Assembly: GCA_964565335.1 (NCBI GenBank)
Contig: CAZMEN010000032.1
Span: 1-30,101, forward strand
Source of the DNA: Litorimonas sp964565335
Lineage (GTDB): Bacteria > Pseudomonadota > Alphaproteobacteria > Caulobacterales > Maricaulaceae
Length of the DNA stretch: 30,101 nt
Direction: 5' to 3'
The translations under genes and the position numbers were made by a program. Below, piece after piece: positions 21,933 through 29,749 of the stretch. The stretch's first letter is position 1. Each line of letters opens with the position of its first letter. The notes below the pieces were generated by a model. That model saw only the letters and a program-made list of their open reading frames with translations. It was not told the DNA's origin and ran no database searches.

Positions 21933-23777
21933 ATGGCTGATTTAAGTTTCTTTTCGTCAAGCCTTTGGCCAATGATGGCGACCTTTGTCATCGTCCTTAT
22001 AGCCGTGTATTTCTACGTCAGAGAAACTTTCTCGATAGAAGTCGTATCAGTCGGCGTGATTGTCACGCTTTTGCTGTTTTTCTCATTCCCAAACCTGAAC
22101 CTCACCTCATCTCTGACGAATTCCGATTTGCTTTCAGGCTTTGCTGCGCCAGCGCTTATTGCGATTATGGCGCTTTTGGTAGTCGGACAGGGATTATTCC
22201 AAACAGGAGCACTTGAAGGACCAATAAATTCAATCAATAAAGCCTTGGATACTGATCCAAAGAAAACGCTGTTAATTGTATTTGTCGGAGCATTTGCAAT
22301 TTCCATGTTTATGAACAACACGCCCGTCGTTGTGATGTTTATTCCAGTTCTTGCCGCCATGGCATCTCGTATGAAAACCTCGACATCACGCTATATGATG
22401 CCACTCTCATTCCTTTGCATTTTGGCGGGTATGACAACACTTATCGGGTCTTCGACGAACCTCCTAGTCAATGATGTTTTGCAAAGAACAACTGATTTCT
22501 CTCTGTCCTTCTTCACTCAATTTATTCCGGGTATGGCTCTTGCGGCCATCGGGGCTGCTTATATTATTTTGGCGGCGCCCCATCTCATTCCGGAACGCAA
22601 GGATATGGAGACGGAAATGACCGATACAGGGCGGCAATATATCGCCCAGATTCAAGTCACTCGCGACCACCCTCTAATCGGAGTAGAGCCGGTCGCGGGA
22701 CTTTACACAAAATTAAAAGACGTGACCGTACGGATGATACAACGCGGGGAACAGTCTTACCTGCCGCCTTTTGATGTAACACTCCAAACTGGCGATGTTT
22801 TAATCGTCGCCGCGACACGCAAGTCATTATCCAAACTCCTATCCTCACGCCCTGCATACTTGAAAGGCATGCTAAGCATAACGGGGTTTGATGACGGAGA
22901 ACGAGATGCTGATAAACAAGGCACTATCGTCATTAGCGAAGCTGTAATCGCTCCGGGCTCGCGAATGATTGGCCGCAATATTGAACAAATCGGCTTTCGC
23001 CGCCAAACCAACTGTCTCGTCTTGGGCATTCAGCGCCGTTCAAGAATGATCCGCACTCGGATGCTCGATATACGGCTCGAAGCGGGTGATGTTTTACTTG
23101 TTTTTGGTTACGACAAGGATGTCGGGCGACTGAGGAACAACCGCGACATTCTTCTAATGGACTGGTCTAAGACCGAGCTCCCCGACATTCGAAAATCTAT
23201 CACTGCTCGTATAATTTTTGCAGTCACAATTGCGGCGGCGGCCTTTGGCATTCTACCCATAGAAACTGCAGCCTTAACCGGTGCCTTAGCTATGATTCTG
23301 ACAGGCTGCTTAAACATACGTCAAGCCATACGCGCCATGGACATGCGTATTTTCCTTTTGATTGGGGCCGCCTTTGCTATGGGGCTAGCTCTGGAGGCGA
23401 CAGGCGGCGCGAACTTTATTGCGCAGGGTGTCGTCGCAACCTTTATGCCTTACGGGAACCAAATCTTGATTTCGGCTATCTTCCTGATTGTCGCTGTCAT
23501 GACGAATATCATCAGCAATAGTGCCACTGCCCTGCTATTTTCCCCGATTGCCCTGTCTGTCAGTGCGCAAACGGGTATTGATCCAATTGCTATGGTGTTG
23601 ACGGTAATATTCGCGGCGAATTGCTGCTTTGCAACCCCTATAGCTTACCAAACGAATTTGCTCGTTTTGGGCCCCGGACATTACAAGTTCTCGGACTTTG
23701 CCCGCTTTGGATGTCCGTTAATTGTCATCATATGGCTCAGTTATAGTTTTATGGTGCCGTTATTTTTTCAATTGTAA
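21933..23777 (+). CDS. SLC13-type (DASS) permease with two RCK_C domains
   Basis: The 614-residue protein has a split membrane domain: several spans in residues 12-215 and again in 420-612. Between them lie two soluble TrkA-C/RCK_C-like domains, about 232-305 (VRMIQRGEQSYLPP, then LQTGDVLIVAA) and 330-405 (SRMIGRNIEQIGFRR, then LEAGDVLLVFG). The two membrane halves carry the family repeats: FMNNTPVVVMFIP and GSSTNLLVND in the first, NIISNSATALLFSP and ATPIAYQTNLLVLGPG in the second. Family members carry sulfate, dicarboxylates or other anions, usually with sodium; the substrate is not readable here. bpt follows after 28 bases on the same strand. The ATG has no clear ribosome binding site. Confidence 0.9.
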   Translation: MADLSFFSSSLWPMMATFVIVLIAVYFYVRETFSIEVVSVGVIVTLLLFFSFPNLNLTSSLTNSDLLSGFAAPALIAIMALLVVGQGLFQTGALEGPINSINKALDTDPKKTLLIVFVGAFAISMFMNNTPVVVMFIPVLAAMASRMKTSTSRYMMPLSFLCILAGMTTLIGSSTNLLVNDVLQRTTDFSLSFFTQFIPGMALAAIGAAYIILAAPHLIPERKDMETEMTDTGRQYIAQIQVTRDHPLIGVEPVAGLYTKLKDVTVRMIQRGEQSYLPPFDVTLQTGDVLIVAATRKSLSKLLSSRPAYLKGMLSITGFDDGERDADKQGTIVISEAVIAPGSRMIGRNIEQIGFRRQTNCLVLGIQRRSRMIRTRMLDIRLEAGDVLLVFGYDKDVGRLRNNRDILLMDWSKTELPDIRKSITARIIFAVTIAAAAFGILPIETAALTGALAMILTGCLNIRQAIRAMDMRIFLLIGAAFAMGLALEATGGANFIAQGVVATFMPYGNQILISAIFLIVAVMTNIISNSATALLFSPIALSVSAQTGIDPIAMVLTVIFAANCCFATPIAYQTNLLVLGPGHYKFSDFARFGCPLIVIIWLSYSFMVPLFFQL

Positions 23778-23805
23778 TTTGAAACCAGTTTTCTAGAGAT
23801 AAGAA

Positions 23806-24561
23806 ATGAGTCATGTCTTCGACCCGAATAGACTTCAATTTTACCTCACCATCCCGGGGCCGTGCCCCTATTTACCGGGACGATTAGAGCGCAAAATATT
23901 TACACAACTCGACCCGTTGAACGGCCCCCACCTGAATAATTACCTAACCCATGCAGGATTTAGGCGGTCTCAGAACGTAATATACCGCCCAGCCTGTGAA
24001 ACCTGCCGAGAGTGCCGCTCTTTAAGAGTTAAAGTCGATGAATTTAAACCCGGCAAACGTTTTCGACGCATCAAGAATAAAAACGCTGACCTTACGAAAA
24101 CAGTCTGCGATTCTCTAGCGACGCGAGAACAGTTTGATCTATTGAAACGGTATCTGACAACGCGCCATATCAAAGGCGGAATGGCCGATATGGACTTTGA
24201 CCGTTATGAAATGATGGTTGAGGATTGCGCGTCTGAAACCGAAATTATTGAATATCGATCAAATGACAAGACATTAGTCGCAGCCATTTTAATCGACCGT
24301 TTAACCGATGGGCATTCTTTGGTATACAGCTTTTTCGACCCTGATTTAAACAAACGTTCGCTCGGGAATTTGATGATATTAGACGAGATTGAACGGTGTC
24401 ACCTTTTTGGGCTCCCATTCTTGTACCTAGGATATTGGGTACCAGGTAGCCCCAAGATGGATTACAAGGCTGGCTTCCAACCCTCAGAAGTTCTTAGTCA
24501 CCGAGGATGGATTTCAATGAGCGATATGAACACTCAATCGCATTTACGGGAAGCGTTATAA
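23806..24561 (+). CDS. bpt: Aspartate/glutamate leucyltransferase (N-end rule, Bpt)
   Basis: Bpt moves leucine from Leu-tRNA to N-terminal Asp or Glu of proteins, marking them for ClpS/ClpAP degradation. The 251-residue protein has the N-terminal ATE domain with PCPYLPG (Cys20) and YRPACETCRECRSLRV (Cys64, 67, 70). The C-terminal GNAT-like ATE domain has SFFDPDLNKRSLGNLMILDEI (first part) and YLGYWVPGSPKMDYKAGFQP. Length is normal. Its TAA overlaps the ATG of the TRAP binding-protein gene by one base, an unexpected coupling. clpS and clpA are not in the window. Confidence 0.95.
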   Translation: MSHVFDPNRLQFYLTIPGPCPYLPGRLERKIFTQLDPLNGPHLNNYLTHAGFRRSQNVIYRPACETCRECRSLRVKVDEFKPGKRFRRIKNKNADLTKTVCDSLATREQFDLLKRYLTTRHIKGGMADMDFDRYEMMVEDCASETEIIEYRSNDKTLVAAILIDRLTDGHSLVYSFFDPDLNKRSLGNLMILDEIERCHLFGLPFLYLGYWVPGSPKMDYKAGFQPSEVLSHRGWISMSDMNTQSHLREAL

Positions 24562-25696
24562 TGAAACGCCGCGATTTGGTNNNNNNNNNNCGCTTGCAAT
24601 TGGTGCGGGCACATTAGGCGCGCTGACAAAGACGAATGTTAGCGGTAGACAGGCGGCACCAGCGAAATCCGACTTAACCTCTCCCAATATTTCTCAAAAC
24701 AGACGGCAGTTAAAGCTTGCCACGTCATGGCCCAAAGACTTTCCGGGACTGGGTATAATGCCTGTAACCATTGCAAAAGCCGTCAGCGAGATGACGGATG
24801 GAAGATTGGATATAAAAGTCTATGCCGCAGGGGAGCTAGTTGGAGCTTTGGAATGTTTCGGCGCGACGTCGACTGGGGCGGCGGATATGTATCACGCAGC
24901 TGAATATTACTGGCAGGGTAAAACTAAGGGTTTCAGCTTTTTTACAGCCGTTCCGATGGGCATGACAGCGACCGAACTTATGGGATGGATTGACCATGGA
25001 GGCGGGCAAGCTCTGTGGGAAGACCTTTCTTCTGATTTCAACATCAAAGCTTTTCAGGCGGGCAATACAGGCCATCAAACAGGCGGTTGGTTTAAAAAAG
25101 AAATCAACTCTGTCGAAGATTTCAAGGGTTTGAAAATCCGTATGCCGGGATTGGGCGGCGATGTCATCCGTGCCTTGGGCGGGGCAGCCGTCAACTTGCC
25201 AGGTGGAGAGATTTATCAGGCGCTGCAATCTGGCGCCATTGATGCCACGGAATGGGTCGGCCCGTGGAATGATCTAGCTTTTGGGTTTTACCGCGAAGCG
25301 CCGTATTATTATGCGCCGGGCTTCCACGAACCGGGCGCGTCTTTGTCGCTCGGCATCAATATAGACGTGTGGAATAGCTTTTCCGCCTCCGATAAGGCGA
25401 TTATTCGTTATGCCTGCAAAAGCACCAATGATCTGAGTTTGGGAGAATATAACTATAGGAATGCTCTTGCCCTTAACACTCTTAGAAATGAGCATGGGAT
25501 CGAACCTAGAACTTTGCCGGATGACGCTTTGAAACAAATGGGAGAAGCCAGCCAAGATGTTCTCGCGGGCCTCTCCTCATCAGACCCAAAAACAGCCGCG
25601 ATTTATCAGAGTTTTTCCAAGTCTCTGAAATTACAACGTCCTTGGACCGAAATGTCAGATGGGGCCTTTATTCGCGCACGGACACTATCGGATTAA
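24561..25696 (+). CDS. TRAP transporter substrate-binding protein, DctP family (TakP-like)
   Basis: This periplasmic receptor delivers its ligand to the DctQ/DctM membrane pair. The ATG overlaps the bpt stop (TAATG). The N-terminus MKRRDLV is a twin-arginine-like signal, followed by a 10-N run and LAIGAGTLGAL. The mature protein has LATSWPKDFPGLG, GADMYHAAEYYW, RMPGLGGDVIRALGG, and ALQSGAIDATEWVGPWNDLA, all close to TakP of Rhodobacter, which binds 2-oxo acids such as pyruvate. So an alpha-keto acid ligand is likely but not proven. Read literally, the 10 N bases lead to an early stop; a gap of 2 modulo 3 (for example 11, giving about 378 residues) restores one frame. I treat the gene as intact. 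Confidence 0.88.
24581..24590. other. Assembly gap (10 N) inside the dctP signal peptide
   Basis: Ten N bases within the signal-peptide coding region. The frame before the gap (ATGAAACGCCGCGATTTG) and after it (CTTGCAATTGGTGCG) join only if the gap is 8, 11 or 14 bases. Taken as ten, translation would stop within about 8 codons. The run is a placeholder. Confidence 0.9.
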
Positions 25697-25699
25697 ACT

Positions 25700-26377
25700 G
25701 TGGATACTGAACTCGTTCATATGCTCGGGCGGGCTTTACAATTTATTGGGTGGGCCTTTTTACCAGCACTTTTATTACCCTTTATCGTTCTTACGACAGG
25801 CCGCTTCTTTGGCGTATCTCGTGCTATTATTAACGTAATAGACAACGCCATCTCAACCTTGGGCGAAGCAGCGAAATGGGTCATGCCGCTCATGGTCATT
25901 TCAGTTGTTATCGCCGTCATGGCTTTGTCAATTTATGGCGTGTCATCAATTTGGTGGGACGAAAGTGCCATATACCTTCACGCTATCGGGATATGCCTCG
26001 GGGTTGCGCCCACATATCTGGCAGCTCAACACGTCAAGGTCGATATTTTTTACGAGAAATTCACGCCGAAAACGCGGGCCTTAGTCGAACTTTGCGGGTT
26101 TTACGGATTATTGCTCCCTGTCTGCATCGCCGTCATATGGCGCTCACAAAGCTTTGTCGCCTTTGCATGGCAGAGTTTTGAAGGATCCTCTAACAGTCAA
26201 GGTATACAAGGACTCTATCTTTTGAAAACGGCCCTATCCGTAATGTTTGTTTTATTGCTCGTTCAAGGTTTATCGACGGCTTTACGAGCAGCCTTGCAAT
26301 ATAGACAAGGTTCACCCGTCCCTATGGCTCCTCATTCGAGCTTTGCTTTCTTAGACAAATCGTCTGATTTATCATGA
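25700..26377 (+). CDS. dctQ: TRAP transporter small permease (DctQ)
   Basis: This is the small membrane subunit of the tripartite carrier. The 225 residues hold four or five hydrophobic segments (near 14-34, 58-80, 94-110, 126-146 and 175-195), with YLAAQHVKVDIFYEKF in the loop, a pattern typical of DctQ. The start is GTG at 25700, 3 bases after the dctP stop. Met8 (25721) is an alternative, and neither has a strong ribosome binding site. The TGA overlaps the dctM ATG (ATGA), so the pair is translationally coupled. Confidence 0.9.
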   Translation: MDTELVHMLGRALQFIGWAFLPALLLPFIVLTTGRFFGVSRAIINVIDNAISTLGEAAKWVMPLMVISVVIAVMALSIYGVSSIWWDESAIYLHAIGICLGVAPTYLAAQHVKVDIFYEKFTPKTRALVELCGFYGLLLPVCIAVIWRSQSFVAFAWQSFEGSSNSQGIQGLYLLKTALSVMFVLLLVQGLSTALRAALQYRQGSPVPMAPHSSFAFLDKSSDLS

Positions 26378-27951
26378 GCCTGCCTGAACTTCTCGCTATT
26401 TCTATGTTCGTCTTCGCCTGCGGCGCGTTGATGATGGGATATAGCGTCGCCTTCACACTTGGGGGCGTCTCATTAGTCTTCGCTGCGATTGGTATTCTGA
26501 CGGGGCAATTTGATCTTATTTTCTTGCTGTCTCTGCCTGGCCGTATTTTTCCGATTTTAACACGAGAGATATTACTCGCTGTTCCCCTCTTCGTTTTTAT
26601 GGGGGTCATGCTTGAAAAATCACGAATTGCGGAGGACCTGTTAGAGAGCATGGGAGAACTGCTTGGCACGGTACGGGGTGGTATGGGGGTTTCCGTTATT
26701 TTCGTAGGCGCATTACTCGCCGCCTCCACGGGAATCGTCGGAGCAACGGTCGTAACGATGGGCTTAATCTCTTTACCAACACTTTTACGGCGCGGATATG
26801 ACCCAGCTTTAGCGTCAGGCGCCATAGCCGCGTCCGGCACACTCGGCCAAATCATCCCGCCCTCTATCGTTCTCGTAATTTTAGGGGATCAAATCTCTAA
26901 TGCTTACCAAGAAGCGCAGCGCAGTTTTGGGTTAGAAGAAACAGGCGTTGTCTCAGTGGGCGACCTTTTCGCGGGCGCATTGTTGCCGGGTCTAATTCTT
27001 GTCTTAGCCTATGCAGCTTACATCGTTATTGTGGCCATACGCTCGCCTGAAAAAGCGCCAGCCTTCCGCCACGCAGATACAAATATCAAACGCGCACTAA
27101 TAAACTCTGCCAAGTCTATGTTGCCGCCAATCGGGCTTATCATCGCCGTTTTAGGCTCAATTTTGTCAGGCTATGCCACACCAACACGCGGGGCCGCTCT
27201 CGGCGCATTAGGGGCGGTTCTTCTAGCCGCTTATAAAACTACGGGTAATGACCTCATCAAAAAGCTGATTTTATGGGGAAGTTTGGCTCTAGCCGGTCTC
27301 TTTGCCCTCGATATCATTGGGTTTGACCTAAGGCTTAACATTCAAGACCGTACACCGCTCACGCAGAGTGTTCTTTACATCTCTTTTGCTTTAGCAGCCC
27401 TGAGCCTCATCGGGAGTGTGACCGGGTTTGCCTCGTTACAGAAACAAAAAGACCTCGCTCCGGTTTCGCGTTCGACCCTGCACATTACGTCTATGGTGTT
27501 TCTTATCTTGATTTGCGCCACCATATTCAGCCTCGTTTTCAGAGGGTTCGGCGGCGACGAAATGGTTGCCCATTGGCTAAACAGAGCCCCCGGAGGGGTG
27601 TGGGGTGCTTTTACTCTTGTTATGATTGTCATGTTTATTTTGGGGTTTTTCCTGGATTTTATAGAGATAACTTTCGTAGTGGTGCCATTGGTTGCCCCGC
27701 CATTACTGGCGGCAGGGATTGACCCAATCTGGTTGGGTGTTGTTATGGCTTTAAACTTGCAGACAAGTTTTCTAACGCCACCTTTTGGTTTTGCCTTATT
27801 TTATTTGCGCGGCGTCGCCCCGCCCGAGGTCTCTACACCACATATCTATAGAGGCGTCTTGCCATTCATTGGCTTACAAATCGCGATTATTGCATTGGTC
27901 ATTGCTGTCCCCAAAATAGCAACAGCTCTCCCACATCATTTCTATGGCTGA
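26374..27951 (+). CDS. dctM: TRAP transporter large permease (DctM)
   Basis: This is the large subunit that carries the substrate using the sodium gradient. The 525-residue protein has about a dozen spans and family motifs such as AVPLFVFMGVMLEKS, ASTGIVGATVVTMGL and SGTLGQIIPPSIVLVILGD in the first half, and LGFFLDFIEITFVVVP and LQTSFLTPPFGFALFYLRG in the second. It is longer than the ~430-residue DctM of the C4-dicarboxylate system. The extra length lies in the middle (about 225-375, with additional spans), a form seen in TakP-type systems. The ATG overlaps the dctQ TGA. It is probably the last gene of the bpt-dctPQM unit. Confidence 0.93.
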   Translation: MSLPELLAISMFVFACGALMMGYSVAFTLGGVSLVFAAIGILTGQFDLIFLLSLPGRIFPILTREILLAVPLFVFMGVMLEKSRIAEDLLESMGELLGTVRGGMGVSVIFVGALLAASTGIVGATVVTMGLISLPTLLRRGYDPALASGAIAASGTLGQIIPPSIVLVILGDQISNAYQEAQRSFGLEETGVVSVGDLFAGALLPGLILVLAYAAYIVIVAIRSPEKAPAFRHADTNIKRALINSAKSMLPPIGLIIAVLGSILSGYATPTRGAALGALGAVLLAAYKTTGNDLIKKLILWGSLALAGLFALDIIGFDLRLNIQDRTPLTQSVLYISFALAALSLIGSVTGFASLQKQKDLAPVSRSTLHITSMVFLILICATIFSLVFRGFGGDEMVAHWLNRAPGGVWGAFTLVMIVMFILGFFLDFIEITFVVVPLVAPPLLAAGIDPIWLGVVMALNLQTSFLTPPFGFALFYLRGVAPPEVSTPHIYRGVLPFIGLQIAIIALVIAVPKIATALPHHFYG

Positions 27952-28032
27952 ATAGCCGCTGATGCAAATCTACTCTTGCAAGCCAATCGATTTAACGGCA
28001 CATTCAAAAAGATATTATTTGGGGGACATCTA

Positions 28033-28596
28033 ATGACTACACTATTCGTTATCATCGGTATCATCGTCGTTATTGGCGCGATTATCGTTGGCATTTATAA
28101 CCGCCTTGTGGCCTTGCGCCAAACAACCAATCAAGCCTGGTCTGACATAGAAGTTCAACTCAAACAACGACAAGACCTCGTTCCACAACTCGTCAGCACT
28201 GTGAAAGGCTATGCAGCGCATGAAAAGGACACTTTTGAAGAAGTTGTCCAAGCTCGTAGTGCCGCTGTGAATGCGAATTCCGTAAAGGGACAAGCTCAAG
28301 CCGAAGGCATGCTTAGCGCCGCTTTGGGCAAGCTTTTCGCACTCGCTGAAGCCTATCCGGAGCTAAAAGCCAACACGAACTTCCTTCAGTTACAAGATCA
28401 ATTAGCTGATGTTGAAAACAAGATCGCCGCCTCTCGCCGGTTTTATAACAATGCTGTGCAGGAGTATAATACAGGACGCGAACAGTTCCCGGCCGTTTTG
28501 ATTGCAGGACCCTTTGGTTTTAAAGAACGTGATTTCTTTGAAGCTCCTGAAGGACGCGAGGCGCTACAAACGCCCCCTGTTGTCGACTTCAGCTAA
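28033..28596 (+). CDS. lemA: LemA family protein
   Basis: The 187-residue protein has one N-terminal membrane segment (about 3-24) and then the LemA helical domain: YNRLVALRQTTNQAWSDIEV, QLKQRQDLVPQLVSTVKGYA, and ADVENKIAASRRFYNNAVQEYN toward the end (in part). The exact function of LemA is unknown; in bacteria it is often encoded beside an M48 protease of the HtpX type, as here. A TTG at 27976 would add 19 residues. The ATG at 28033 has GGGGGA 6 bases upstream and starts at the membrane segment, so I chose it. The protease gene begins 21 bases after its stop. Confidence 0.93.
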   Translation: MTTLFVIIGIIVVIGAIIVGIYNRLVALRQTTNQAWSDIEVQLKQRQDLVPQLVSTVKGYAAHEKDTFEEVVQARSAAVNANSVKGQAQAEGMLSAALGKLFALAEAYPELKANTNFLQLQDQLADVENKIAASRRFYNNAVQEYNTGREQFPAVLIAGPFGFKERDFFEAPEGREALQTPPVVDFS

Positions 28597-28617
28597 GATT
28601 GAAACAGGCGTAAGCTC

Positions 28618-29691
28618 GTGCTGAAAGCCTATGGCTTAAAAACACATATTTGGAATAATAATTTGCGCAGCATTTTGCTGCTCATCTTTTTTCCTATTCT
28701 CCTATTGTGTCTTGCTTACGCCCTTGTCCTTCTCTGGTTGGGCTTCACATCAGAACAAAGCATTGCAGATGGGTTGGCTTATGCCGCTTACTCCATGCCC
28801 AAAACTGCACCTATTGCTTTGGGCGCGGCAGGGGCGTGGTTCACAGTCGCTTTTTTTTCCCATCAAGCCATTATCGATATGGCGACAAAGTCTAAGTCAT
28901 TAAGTGTATCGGATGAACCTCGCGCTTACCGCCTGCTCGAGAATCTCTCAATTACACGCGGTGAAACAATGCCTAAGCTGAAAGTGATTGAAACTCCCGT
29001 CTTAAATGCCTTTGCCAGCGGTATTCGCGATAAAAACTATACAGTCACGCTCACACGAGGGCTTTTAAACGAATTGGATGATGAAGAGTTGGAAGCTGTC
29101 ATCGCACATGAGTTGTCTCATATCCGACACAAAGACGTGCGTATGCTCATCATTGCAATTATCTTCGTAGGCATATTCGCTTTTATAGGTGAAAGTGTTG
29201 TCCGCGGTGTTTTCCGTACAAACCTCCCCCGGTCCGACCATCATAGACGCAGCGGAGGCGGGAATGCGGGAGCTCTTATCTTTTTCGCTCTTGCTCTTAT
29301 TGCTGTCACATATCTTATTGCAATTTTGATCCGTTTTTCACTATCAAGGAAACGAGAGTATTTGGCGGATGCGGGAGCGGTGGAACTAACAAAAAATCCA
29401 GATGCTATGATACGGGTTTTGCAAAAGCTGTCCGGAAACGCCGAATTGAAAAATGTCCCCGACGAAATACGCGAAATGGCACTCCATAACCCTCGCATTG
29501 GTCTAGCTGGAGCTTTTGCTACGCATCCGCCGATTGAAAAGCGTATTGAAGCAATCGTTAAGTATGGCGGCGGACGCGTAGGAACGCAGAGTCGACCCGC
29601 AAGGCATTCAAGAACTAACTCGCCCAGCAATTCGACCAAACAGAAGACACAATACCGTGAGCGGCCTAATCCTTGGCACGGTAAACAATAG
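28618..29691 (+). CDS. M48 family membrane metalloprotease (HtpX-like)
   Basis: The 357-residue protein has two N-terminal spans (about 18-41 and 64-85), then the zinc site HELSH (His164, Glu165, His168), a further span pair (about 175-195 and 218-240), and the third ligand Glu247 in RKREYLADAGAVEL. This is the HtpX arrangement of an inner-membrane quality-control protease. The C-terminal 40 residues are basic, rich in Ser, Thr, Arg and Lys, and look disordered; they are not part of HtpX. The start is GTG at 28618, with AGG about 9 bases upstream. It follows lemA by 21 bases and is presumably co-expressed. Confidence 0.92.
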   Translation: MLKAYGLKTHIWNNNLRSILLLIFFPILLLCLAYALVLLWLGFTSEQSIADGLAYAAYSMPKTAPIALGAAGAWFTVAFFSHQAIIDMATKSKSLSVSDEPRAYRLLENLSITRGETMPKLKVIETPVLNAFASGIRDKNYTVTLTRGLLNELDDEELEAVIAHELSHIRHKDVRMLIIAIIFVGIFAFIGESVVRGVFRTNLPRSDHHRRSGGGNAGALIFFALALIAVTYLIAILIRFSLSRKREYLADAGAVELTKNPDAMIRVLQKLSGNAELKNVPDEIREMALHNPRIGLAGAFATHPPIEKRIEAIVKYGGGRVGTQSRPARHSRTNSPSNSTKQKTQYRERPNPWHGKQ

Positions 29692-29697
29692 CTTTTT

Positions 29698-29726
29698 TTG
29701 ACTACACCTGTTACCAACCCTCAAAT
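29698..29726 (+). promoter_or_regulatory. Likely promoter of the M16 peptidase gene
   Basis: TTGACT (29698-29703), 17 bases, TCAAAT (29721-29726). The -35 matches 5 of 6 and the -10 matches 4 of 6. The start would fall about 17 bases before the GTG at 29750, and GGGAGA lies in between. Confidence 0.5.
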
Positions 29727-29749
29727 TTCAAATCGGGAGACACTTAAAC

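Noticed and set aside
26322..26855. Open frame of 177 codons on the minus strand opposite dctM
   Set aside because: Composition (Pro, Ser, Thr, Lys, no domain) is what the complement of a membrane-protein gene gives. dctM itself is strongly supported.
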